DNA from: Nautilus pompilius
Taxonomy: Eukaryota; Mollusca; Cephalopoda; Nautilida; Nautilidae
DNA: 64,000 bases
Reading direction: 5' to 3'
Assembly: GCA_018389105.1 (NCBI GenBank)
Contig: JACATO010001051.1
Coordinates: 1 to 64,000, forward strand
Part shown: one piece after another, positions 28,201 through 36,574 of the stretch
Layout of the letters: every line of letters starts with the position of its first letter
How positions within the stretch are numbered: the first letter of the stretch is position 1
Made by a program: the position numbers and the translations under genes
The notes under the pieces: model-generated
The model's database searches: none
The model's input: only the letters and a program-made list of their open reading frames with translations
What the model was told of the DNA's origin: nothing

Positions 28201-31200
28201 AATGGATATGCCAGTGTTAGCCAGCTTTGACCCAATGCCTGCCACCTTATATTGGCTAAATAAAAAACAACGCAGACTTAGCAACCCAGAAAAGGGTTAC
28301 AAACAAAGATGGTTTTCAAACACATTTGAATTAGACCAAAATGACCTGACAGAAAAAGCTGAGAAGAGCTACAAGAAAACTTTCTGAACTAAGATTTTTG
28401 CACTTTTCCTTCTAAGAAGTATGACATTTGACACTAATGATTAACTATACACAGGTGTTCTGTTTGTATTAGAAAGTTGCTGTTTATGGTTAAACTTGGA
28501 TCAGCCATTGTATTGTAAGAAAAACCAGATAGTTTTTCTATGGATGGCACTTCTGATTAATATTTCGAAATACGTACCAATTTTTTTACCATTTAGAGCT
28601 AAAATCTTGTAATCTATGTGTAATCTACTTGTTAAACTATACCTTTTTACTGAAATATTTTGTTTTTTAATATTTTTTCAAATGCTAATCAAGTTTAATC
28701 CTTCACTGTCTTGTACAATTGGAAGATGCACACATCTAAGATTTAAGTGATAAAAGTAATCATTAATCATAATCATGGTTTTCTGTGGTAATCATTATAT
28801 ACTTTCGATCAGTAATAGACACATGCATGGTTGGTTAGAATAATTGTTGGAGCCAGCCACGGTCAGAACATAGGACGTGAAATTTTCTTATTTTATACCC
28901 TGGTGTGTTTGTGTTGACTGCTCATTGTTAACGACTGAGTTTGAAATCTGTGTCCCATAATCCCCTATTATTGTTGTTTTATTAGTAATACTGATGAGGT
29001 ACTGTATTTGCATTATTACAGTCACCAAATGTACTGATATATTTTCTCTTACTATATATAAATTGTGCTGGTGTGTGAATGAACATATTACTACTTAATT
29101 CTGTACACTAAGCACTCTTGTACCGGACCAGCTATCAGTAGTGAGTAAAACTCTTATAAACTTCATAATACCCAATTTTTCTTCCTTAACTACTGAATGT
29201 AAGCAGGTGTTTATCTGTGGCCACACTGTAGATACTGTGAATTTTGAAAAAAGTAACTGGCCTTTTAACTGTATTGAATTGTTTTGATATTTTTGTCTCC
29301 CTTCCAAGACTGGTTAACAACCACTTCACATTGGCTTTGCTCTTCAGAAGTGAAAGCCATAAATATATCCGAAACCAAGATCTTGATTCATTACTGTAAG
29401 CTGGAAAGTTCCGTGATGTTAATAAAGAATATAAATTCTAATTAATTCAGCTGTATGTGTTTCCAGTACATTTTAATTCAGCATGAATAGAGTTAAAGCA
29501 AAATTAATGTTAGATGCAAGTGATGATTATGATGATGACACGTTTACTTAGAGTTAACTGAAATGCCTTTGATGCTAAATAGTATTCAGTTTGTTTTTTG
29601 AGTTATTTGATAATAATGCCAGGATGTCAGGAAATAGACACAAATAATGTTGACTTGATACTAAGTCTTGTTCGGGTGAAACCTTTTCTTATAGTCTTCA
29701 TATATTGTCTGCCTCAATCTTTACTCTTGTGTTGGCAGAAAAACCCAATAGTAGTAAATCCTGCTTAGGGTTTTTAACATTTACTAACTCAACTTTTGCT
29801 TTAGTTTGCAACCTCTGTCATTGATTGGCTTCTGGTCTGTTTTATGAAAGATCAAACAGAGACTTTAAAAATCACCTGTTAGATGGCAAAGATCTTCCAA
29901 CATAATTCTTCTATAGTAATAATAATAAATAAGTGTTCATGGAATTTATAATACATTCACCACATTAATATTTATTGCATTAAAAAAATTATTATTTTAG
30001 ATTGTTAAATTGCTCTATACTACTGTAAACTAGTAGAATTTAAGTACAGTGCAGTATCAGTATTATCTGAAGTTACTATGGTTATAACTTTATTAGTTCT
30101 TTGTTTAGTTCTCCCTACTACTGCCACCATAGAAATACTATTATTACCATGATGGCAGCTTTAATTAAATTGATGTTTAAAAACCTGGGAAAATATTCTT
30201 GTTTGTCAACTAACATTTAACTTATTTGCTTGTGTTAAAGCATTTTTTAGTAGAATAATTAAAGTTGGACTGGTTTTTGATATTTTAAAACTAACTGTTA
30301 AAGAGGCTTCTAGCGGTATAAACATAAGCTTTGCAATTACTAGAATTTATCTTTTCATCCCTCCTTTGATAATGGCAAAATAAGAAGAGAGAGAGCAAGA
30401 GAAAATAATCCAGATACATTAAAAATCAATAATATATTGTTATAGTTGAAAGTCCTATGGACAAGATATGAAGAATCATTTAGTAGAGACATATCCATTA
30501 CTTTGACAAATATGAGATTGAGACAGATGGACAGGCAGTCAGCTGAATTCATGTAATTTTGTGTTGTTGTGAAAACAAAATTTAAATTTGATTTACTCCA
30601 GCCATTTCCATGTGTTTACAACATTATCAGATTAGACAATTTTAATTGCCCTTTTGTGTGTTGTTGTTGTTTTTTTTAATGCACTAAACCCTAAAACCTG
30701 GCCGTGAAGTTCATACGAAACTACTCAGCAAACACCTTTTTTTTTCTGTAGGATCAGTGTCATTGTTCATTAAGGTTTCTCGATAACAAGCCACCTCCAT
30801 CTTCATCCATTTTGATCTTAATTGCTTTCATGAAAACAACCTATTTATGTTCAAAATTCCACCTGTTTCATTGCATAGATCCTACACAGCAGCCTTTAAA
30901 CTGGGAGTTGTAAAATTCACCAAGTAAAATGGAGGGACTATGGGTGCTTGCCACCAGTATGGTGTCAGTGAAAAGTGTGTCCACACAAAGCAAAGGATGC
31001 TCTATGCTCTGCGCATAAAAAAGAAAACTAAGAAGGCAGATCGTGGGCTCACCTCAACAGAAAAAAGTGAGGACAGGTTAGAAGAGTATGTATGACCACC
31101 ACATGTTGTGTATCGCAGATTTAACACTGTCCAAACGAGATTAAAAGCAAATGAAATTGCCGCTGAATTGGGAGTGGAGAACTTTGTGGGTGGCCCATCA

Positions 31201-33523
31201 TGGTGTTTCCGCTGTAGTTGTAGAAGACTGTATCAGGCAGTGCATGGCCATGTCACAGAAACTGCCTGCAGACTTCAATGAGAAGTTAGATAATTTTCAA
31301 AAATTTGTTATAACGATGGTAGTGGAAGATAATATTTGAACTGTCTAAAATCATCAACATAGATGAAGTACCATTAACATTTGATATTCCTATGAATAAA
31401 ACTATAGACAACAAAGGAAAAGAAATGGTGACCATCAGAACAACAGGACGGGAAAAATTGAATTTTACAGTGGTGTTGGCGTGTAATGCCGATGGCAGGG
31501 AGTTACCAACCCATGGTAATATTTAAAATAAAGATGTTGCTGAAGAATTTATTGAGTGGCATTAAGCTGGAGGTGAATTGAAAACGCTGGATGGACAACC
31601 ACATGATGAAAAAATGGCTGGATAAGTGCTACTAACATCAGGCTGGTGGATTTTTCCGGACAAAGAAATCTACACTAATCATAGACTCTATGCATGTGCA
31701 CATTAGTGAAGAAACAAAAGTCAGAGGGGCTGGAGAGAAGACTGTCTTAGATATCATCCTTTTGGAGATAACAGAATTATTATGGCCATTGGATATTTGT
31801 CAGTAGATGCTCCAAGTCTAAGCTGCGACAGATGTGGGAAGCATAGATATCCAAGGGTAAACACAGTTTCACCAATGCAGGCTGTATGTGCTACGATACT
31901 ATGACACAGCAGATCAAACACGGTGCTCGAGACAATGGCTTCATAAAAGCTGGAGGGACAACCAGGATGAAGACTACTGTAGAGAATAGAGGGGATGAGG
32001 AAAACTTCACACCTGGACTGTTCCCTGAGCTCACTGCTATACCTAGTCAGACACTGAAGATGAGGAATTTGAAGTGGAGTTGTGAGTGAGGCAGGGCTTA
32101 GTAAGTATTGAAAGAATAGAAATTGTGAACTAGTTTTATTCTGTATGTATGTCTGTATTCTATAAATGTTATGCTACTTGATTATCATGCACACCTGCAT
32201 ATTGACGTGTATTATATTATGAATTGAATATCTAAATTTAATGCTTCCAGGGAATTTCAAAGCAGTTTCCATGATTCAAAACGTGTCAGAAATTTATTCT
32301 AGCAATGAATTCAGAGGATTTACTACAAAGTAGTGCACTGCTTAGTTCAAAAGAGCTCATCAATATTCACGAGCATGGGAGCACCGTGCACAGTGTTTGG
32401 CTGCTACATCGTATCTGGCTTCGTCTTATTTACGAATGAAGTTAAGAAAAATGAGGAACTTGGCCCATTTGTCTTACAAACCGTAAATTACAGTGCCGTC
32501 GTTGCATATAAATTTTGGATGTCAAGAAATACTGAATAATTTCAATCTTTAAAAAATGTATTTATGATTAATATGAGATGCTGTGCTAGGAAGCCTTTTA
32601 GTCTCATCCCCCCCCCCCTGAATAATCCAAAGAAGAAGAAAACTCATGAAATTTGGAGCTTTAAAAGACGCACTTTTAAAGGAGAGGATTGTTGGTCATA
32701 CATCAATTTGTTGATATATTGACAAATATTATCATACTGTAGTAATTAAGATTTGCTGGGCTTAGAATTCGCAGATCCTGTTTCTTCCTCCATATGTTAA
32801 AGATGCATCTAGAGAAAATATTTCCGAGAGTACTCCATACAACTGACAAGGTTAAGTGATTGATTGACTAGCCTTGCAGCCAGAGGACCCTGAAGATGGT
32901 GGCAGGGAAATTTCACTGAAATGCTGATAAGGACATAGTCGTTCTATTAAATTTGTGTAAGTATTACACTGTGTTAACGAGTAGGACCCTGCAAAATCTT
33001 TTAAAGCCGAAGTTTATTGTTGTTTTTTTTTTCCCATGTCTTTTCAGTTATTTGCTAGTGAAAGGGCTTCTCCTGTCTAATTTTGGCAAACTGTTTATCC
33101 TGCCCACTATTCTGTGGGGAGACAGCTACGTTGGCCTCTGTCTCGGTCTGACAGAAGTATTCATCATAGCATCAAACGTGCAGGTTCTTCGGGGTAAGTG
33201 GCACTTCTGTTAATGAAAGTAACAAAACTTATTTAAAATTAATAATATTCAGACTTAGGATCTTTTCTTTAAAAAAAAAAAATTGCTTTGTGATTTAGTG
33301 TCAGTGTAAGTTCATGTATCAGAAGTGCAAACTCCTCTGACATTACTGATGTAAGTTATAGTTATTACGTCTTTCCTTACTGAAATGCTCTTTGGTTTCA
33401 GTTGTGTGTGGATACAGTCTCCCTGCAGCTTCTTTTATTATAACCATTGGAGTCAGCTGCAGTTTGATTCCAGTGCCTTCAATATATGAACTGTTTGAAA
33501 CCCACCTGTTGTCATGGTTATGA
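8872..33523 (+). CDS. ARV1: ARV1, ER membrane protein of sterol/lipid homeostasis (six coding exons)
   Basis: Exons 8872-8967, 9167-9286, 10491-10656, 16453-16528, 33048-33193 and 33402-33523 join with matching phases (0,0,1,2,1) to 241 codons plus TGA; the human protein has about 271 residues. The N-terminus carries the ARV1 zinc-ribbon-like Cys pairs C8-x2-C11 and C32-x2-C35, followed by the hallmark DKYIEYDPV and a LLLKKHAFRHIL segment. Downstream hydrophobic stretches (KLTIIFFF, LILVCSYSFALL, GLLLSNFGKLFILPTILW, PAASFIITIGVSCSLIP) fit the expected multi-pass ER membrane topology. ARV1 proteins are known to act in sterol trafficking and GPI-anchor synthesis. The fifth coding intron (16.5 kb) is packed with DNA transposons. 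No AATAAA was seen close after the stop. Confidence 0.95.
9167..9286 (+). CDS. ARV1: ARV1 coding exon 2
   Basis: 40 codons with the DKYIEYD signature and LLLKKHAFRHIL, bounded by ataaag| and |GTAAGT. It completes the CENC half of the zinc ribbon. Confidence 0.95.
9287..10490. other. ARV1 second coding intron
   Basis: AT-rich, with poly-A/T runs near 9703-9775 and the long CT/CA array. No exon seen. Confidence 0.6.
9964..10203. repeat. (CT)n/(CA)n compound microsatellite
   Basis: About 220 bp of interrupted CT repeats (tctctc with tatc and cctc variants) followed by about eleven CA units. The Leu/Ser-rich ORF across it is an artefact. Confidence 0.95.
10491..10656 (+). CDS. ARV1: ARV1 coding exon 3
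   Basis: 166 nt, phase 0 to 1, with strong acceptor ttcttttcag and donor GTAAGT. It encodes a hydrophobic segment then a charged loop and LEKNFYLLFLSTVV. Confidence 0.93.
10753..10797. repeat. (TTA)n then (TAG)n microsatellite
   Basis: tattattatt passing into tagtagtag. Confidence 0.9.
12290..12955 (-). mobile_element. Tigger-like (pogo group) DNA transposon fragment
   Basis: The minus strand at about 12730-12400 encodes the N-terminal helix-turn-helix part of a Tigger/TIGD-type transposase. SQKVELLDKLASG is followed by VGGLYGKNQSTVRYVKKNEK and then ASAPSSAKVLRV, where the frame later breaks. Flanks carry Tigger-style terminal sequence: accattcgcggaggatacgg at about 12329 and, inverted, tacccaaaaaactgcgaatc at about 12912. 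The catalytic DDE region is absent, so this is an internally deleted copy inside an ARV1 intron. The exact ends were not fixed. Confidence 0.7.
16453..16528 (+). CDS. ARV1: ARV1 coding exon 4
   Basis: 76 nt, phase 1 to 2, acceptor ttttctttcag, donor GTAAGC. It encodes EQILKVLSILVCSYSFALL plus a basic end. It was found by phase matching and is too short to show as a long ORF. Confidence 0.88.
16529..17769. other. ARV1 fourth coding intron, left part
   Basis: AT-rich sequence with short ORFs only. Nothing recognised. Confidence 0.4.
17770..18215 (+). mobile_element. Decayed Tc1-like transposon remnant
   Basis: At 18054-18190 the plus strand reads SPDLKPLKHILDTEIV then ATASQGWNNIPSS. This is the Tc1 transposase C-terminal pattern SPDLNPIEHLWD...EEWNNIP, with the catalytic Glu position changed to Lys. 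Upstream sequence to about 17770 shows weak traces in broken frames. No terminal inverted repeats were found. It is old and unrelated in sequence to the two Tc1 copies near 34-42 kb. Confidence 0.6.
18216..19247. other. ARV1 fourth coding intron, no feature
   Basis: AT-rich sequence with short ORFs of no recognised family. Confidence 0.4.
19250..20331 (+). mobile_element. mariner transposon, SETMAR/Hsmar1-like, internally deleted
   Basis: Inverted ends begin TTAGGTCGTTACAAAAG on the left and, reversed, TTAGGTGTCTACAAAC on the right, with TA target duplications at 19248-19249 and 20332-20333. The plus strand encodes LLHDFKLGHKTNEATRNM, TANECTVQRWFAKFRS, then after a gap GPILLHDNACFHVAKVTLQK and YLPDLSPTDYHLFKHLDSF. 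These match the HTH half and C-terminal catalytic half of cecropia/Hsmar1-type transposases. Around 19760-19850 the segment that should hold the first catalytic Asp (CDEKW) is missing, and stops and frameshifts occur elsewhere. At 1082 bp it is shorter than the usual 1.3 kb. Confidence 0.9.
20334..23219. other. ARV1 fourth coding intron between the two mariners
   Basis: AT-rich. One minus-strand ORF (21923-21738, about 61 codons, stretch IKFGNIDIEEAFLNFTTDRD) has protein-like composition, with broken protein-like traces on both sides, but no family was recognised with confidence. Confidence 0.35.
23222..24507 (-). mobile_element. Full-length mariner transposon with broken transposase
   Basis: 29-bp inverted ends (CGAGGTCTGTCAAAAAAGTA left; CGAAGTCTGTCGAAAAAGTA right, reversed) differ at three positions and are flanked by TA at 23220-23221 and 24508-24509. 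The length of 1286 bp is normal for mariner. The minus strand encodes, in order: FRDNAMDVTQIKEWYNRFKD (HTH), LTVREIGDEIGISKDYAHAV, MITGDETWVYGYDQETK (first catalytic Asp), VHHEYTPEGQTVTKEDYQ and QNWQLHHDNTPAHSLQL (second Asp). At least three frame changes separate these blocks, so the copy is inactive. It is a different subfamily from the 19250 copy. Confidence 0.93.
24510..27036. other. ARV1 fourth coding intron, simple repeats only
   Basis: Short CT/GA tracts (24848-24866, 25604-25622, 25791-25808) and a GT run at 26218-26232. No coding signal. A near-palindromic 24-mer lies at 26849-26872. Confidence 0.45.
27037..27061 (+). repeat. hAT-like terminal sequence (single end)
   Basis: CAGTGGTTCTCAAAGTGAGG followed by GTCGC resembles the outer end of hAT transposons (CAGTGGTTCTCAA...GTCGCG). 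No matching inverted end was found, so the extent is unknown. Confidence 0.35.
27706..28098 (+). CDS. Unrecognised 130-codon ORF inside the ARV1 intron (function unknown)
   Basis: An open frame runs from 27706 to a TAG at 28098; the first internal ATG is at 27868. Composition is protein-like with amphipathic helical segments (TDSMAVFCKLTATVEHIRNV, ADQYETIRQKYQGAEKSCKQ). A second, out-of-frame ORF follows at 28190-28387 (PMPATLYWLNKKQRRL), and an AATAAA lies at 29421. It could be a decayed intronless gene copy, part of a transposon related to the hAT-like end at 27037, or chance. The family was not recognised. Confidence 0.25.
   Translation, partial: ENIGKGTECGHQVRVSVNFYVILFVFIRNEVICALENFTSNRFELAISDQLTDSMAVFCKLTATVEHIRNVDEGVGPDTDLAEPADQYETIRQKYQGAEKSCKQVLQIMCGRDDFSTLSKILSRILVCKP
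28388..30849. other. ARV1 fourth coding intron, no feature
   Basis: AT-rich, with a putative polyadenylation signal AATAAA at 29421. No coding signal or repeat recognised. Confidence 0.4.
30870..32092 (+). mobile_element. pogo-type DNA transposon relic
   Basis: Broken plus-strand pieces follow the order of a pogo-group transposase (POGK-like type). They are an N-terminal HTH with YGVSEKCVHTKQRM, a CENP-B-like second HTH region (LKANEIAAELGVENF), then at about 31355-31510 the catalytic core start EVPLTFDIPMNKTIDNKGKE and TTGREKLNFTVVLACNADG. Later come LIIDSMHVHIS-like codons and a C-terminal acidic tail. Many stops and shifts break it. Terminal repeats were not identified; gacgcac at about 32667 may belong to one end. 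Confidence 0.75.
32093..33047. other. ARV1 fourth coding intron, right end
   Basis: No coding signal apart from short ORFs; C-run at 32609-32619. Ends at the exon 5 acceptor. Confidence 0.45.
33048..33193 (+). CDS. ARV1: ARV1 coding exon 5
   Basis: 146 nt, phase 2 to 1, acceptor ctttcag-type (tcttttcag), donor GTAAGT. It encodes VKGLLLSNFGKLFILP and LTEVFIIASNVQVLR, which align by eye with the C-terminal half of animal ARV1. Confidence 0.95.
33402..33523 (+). CDS. ARV1: ARV1 terminal coding exon
   Basis: 122 nt, acceptor ttggtttcag, ending in TTA TGA. It encodes the last hydrophobic segment and a short tail (ELFETHLLSWL). Confidence 0.92.
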
Positions 33524-34350
33524 CGGAGGAAATGCTCATGAAAGCCAACATCTCTCTGAAACAATTTGCCATAAAGACTTCAAGAACAAAGGTATTTGTT
33601 GTTTATTTTATCATTGTAAAAGATATTTGTTTACTGTGCGCTAAGTTAATAATTCTAAATATTCAGGAGCTCCTACATGCGCATTATCTACGAGTTTATT
33701 AACTTTGATCTCTCTGACAATTAGACCAAAAGTAATGTTGAGAGGGTGAAAAATCTGCCCCACTCTTGTCAATATTTCAGAACGTAGTTGAACCAACGTT
33801 TTGTTTTATTTTTTTTCTAACTATACTTTTTGATGAGAGACATTCTTTGGCATATATTTTTATTTCATTACCTATGACAAAGTAAAAAAAAAAAAACAGC
33901 AACTTCCAAATCAGACTTGAGGTTAGTGTTCAGGTTTTATTACATTTGATCTTAAGTTTTTAATTTCTGTTCTTGCGAGCTAGGGATAGAAATGGCCAGG
34001 CTACACTCTCTAGTATTTAATTCTATCACTAAAAAGAACTATTTCTTGATATCTAGTTTAGGGAATTAGTAATTCTTACCCACTTCCCCCCTAGTAAATG
34101 GCCAAAAATCATAGCCATCCAAATAACAGGATATTTTGCTCGTGTCACGTGAGCAGTTGCGCTTTCAAATGGTAAGTTCCTTTCTCCTATTTCAAACATT
34201 TGAAAATGCTTTGCCATAGGGAAACAGTACCACCATAGAAAAAAAAAAACCTGAATGTTTAAATTTAAAATATTACTGAAGGATGTGATTACCAATAGTT
34301 TTTAAAGGGTATCTAGAAGTTTGCTTTATATGAGGAGGAACTCATCTTTA
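33524..34350. other. ARV1: ARV1 3' flank (probable 3' UTR and spacer)
   Basis: AT-rich with no ORF of note. No AATAAA was seen; the 3' end of ARV1 is therefore not placed. Confidence 0.4.
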
Positions 34351-34352
34351 TA

Positions 34353-36572
34353 CAGCGGTGTGCAAAAGTCTTGCATAAAATTAATTTTTCCTGTAAATTA
34401 GCTCGCATTTTGTCGAAAGCGGTTGTTATCGAATCTTGTTCATTAAAGTATTTCTATATTACTGTTGGGCATCTATTCCAATAATATCAAGCATATTGTT
34501 TCATTTTTAAAATCTAAACAGCTATCTAATCAATAATGAGTAGAATATCCAAAATTCTTGATAACTTTGGTAGCCAGCATGCCTCGTTGTTGTGAACAAA
34601 CTTCGATTTTCCGGTACTAGTGCTGAGTTTAATCGAGTGGCAAATGCTTTTGATTGGACTGAGATTCGTCCAGTCGAGGAGGGGGATTCACAACTCTGCC
34701 ATCAAGGCCTCGACACTCCTAGCTGTGTGGATTGGGGTGTTTGTTGTCCTGCTAATAGATGGCTGTCAGGGGCATTTGGTCAAACACATACGGTTCAACA
34801 ATGTCTGCGACAATCTTAGCGACACCAGACGATTGAAAACAGCCCCAAACAATGGCCAAATCTCCCCCTGCCTGCAGAGTCGGTTGGTTCGAGTGCTCCT
34901 AAGATGGTATTTCTCAGACACCGATCACTGAATGTACACCCGACCTGTCCAGTGGAGATGGTTGCGAGCCAACTGCAGTCGCTTTCAACGATTGTCTAGA
35001 CTGATGAACGGCTTCTTCTGTGTCGATCATCCGAACAGTCCCATGTGGATCAAACGCTGTCTGCTGGTCCTGTCGACCTGTTGTTTTCTGTGGTCTGCCA
35101 GCTCTGCGTTTCGAAATTAGGCTCCCATCGGCTTTCCAACGTTTCAAGGGTACGAGATATTGTCAACTGATGGTGCACAAGGCCAACTGGATCCCACAGT
35201 GCCTTGACAAGGCGATCGGATGATCCTGTCGACCTGTTGTTTTCTGTGGTCTGCCGGCTCCCATCGGCTTTCCAACGTTTCAGGGGTACGAGATATTGTC
35301 AACTGATGGTGCACAAGGCGATCGGATGATCCTGTCGACCTGTTGTTTTCTGTGGTCTGCCAGCTCTGCGGTTCGAAATTAGGCTCCCATCGGCTTTCCA
35401 ACGTTTCAGGGGTACGAGATATTGTCAACTGATGGTGCACAAGGCGATCGGATGATCCTGTCGACCTGTTGTTTTCTGTGGTCTGCCAGCTCTGCGGTTC
35501 GAAATTAGGCTCCCATCGGCTTTCCAACGTTTCAGGGGTACGAGATATTGTCAACTGATGGTGCACAAGGCGATCGGATGATCCTGTCGACCTGTTGTTT
35601 TCTGTGGTCTGCCAACTCTGCGTTTCGAAATTAGGCTCCCATCGGCTTTCCAACGTTTCAGGGGTACGAGATATTGTCAACTGATGGTGCACAAGGCGAT
35701 CGGATGATCCTGTCGACCTGTTGTTTTCTGTGGTCTGCCAGCTCTGCGTTTCGAAATTAGGCTCCCATCGGCTTTCCAACGTTTCAGGGGTACGAGATAT
35801 TGTCAACTGATGGTGCACAAGGCGATCGGATGATCCTGTCGACCTGTTGTTTTCTGTGGTCTGCCAGCTCTGCGGTTCGAAATTAGGCTCCCATCGGCTT
35901 TCCAACGTTTCAGGGGTACGAGATATTGTCAACTGATGGTGCACAAGGCGATCGGATGATCCTGTCGACCTGTTGTTTTCTGTGGTCTGCCAACTCTGCG
36001 TTTCGAAATTAGGCTCCCATCGGCTTTCCAACGTTTCAGGGGTACGAGATATTGTCAACTGATGGTGCACAAGGCGATCGGATGATCCTGTCGACCTGTT
36101 GTTTTCTGTGGTCTGCCAGCTCTGCGTTTCGAATTAGGCTCCCATCGGCTTTCCAACGTTTCAGGGGTACGAGATATTGTCAACTGATGGTGCACAAGGC
36201 GATCGGATGATCCTGTCGACCTGTTGTTTTCTGTGGTCTGCCAGCTCTGCGTTTCGAAATTAGGCTCCCATCGGCTTTCCAACGTTTCAGGGGTACGAGA
36301 TATTGTCAACTGATTGCAACGACCCACTCAGTTTTATCATCTTCTTTCATGTGAACAATTGTGGCCTGCTGGTCAAATATCGGGCTCTCGGCATCACTAT
36401 ATTGAACAAAAATGAATCAGAATAGTGGAAAATGTTCATATTTATATTCTACTATAGCACAATATATATATTCTAATTTTTTGTAGTTTATGCAACACTT
36501 TTGCACACACAAATCATTTAAAGACAGGGATACCTTTCAATTAAAACATACTAAGACGTCCTCCATCTGCTG
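34353..36572 (-). mobile_element. Tc1-like transposon copy 1, expanded by an internal tandem array
   Basis: The left end (CAGCGGTGTGCAAAAGTCTT, after TA at 34351-34352) is nearly identical to the right end of copy 2 read in reverse. Transposase remnants read on the minus strand, including [20 protein letters not shown] (second HTH plus GRPR-like motif) and KTTGRQD. Sequence is collinear with copy 2 up to about 36556. The last 70 bp of the expected right end are missing or replaced, although ctgctg|TA at 36567-36574 may be a remnant. Between the ends sits a tandem array (35066-36315) and a 34-bp inverted segment (34566-34599). It is not functional. Confidence 0.88.
35066..36315. repeat. 126-bp tandem repeat array, about ten units, within Tc1 copy 1
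   Basis: Unit starts (gatcctg or variant) fall at 35066, 35222, 35328, 35454, 35580, 35706, 35832, 35958, 36084 and 36209. Spacings are 156, 106, 126, 126, 126, 126, 126, 126 and 125 bp. The units copy the transposase segment around the GRPR-like motif. Because 126 is a multiple of three, an off-frame minus-strand ORF of 308 codons (36070-35144) stays open with a 42-residue period (TISRTPETLESRWEPNFE, then QTTENNRSTGSSDRL). This ORF is a by-product of the array, not a recognised protein. Confidence 0.97.
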
Positions 36573-36574
36573 TA

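Noticed and set aside
35066-36315. CRISPR-like or satellite-only interpretation of the tandem repeats
   Set aside because: Units are contiguous with no unique spacers and are clearly made of Tc1 transposase sequence inside a eukaryotic transposon.
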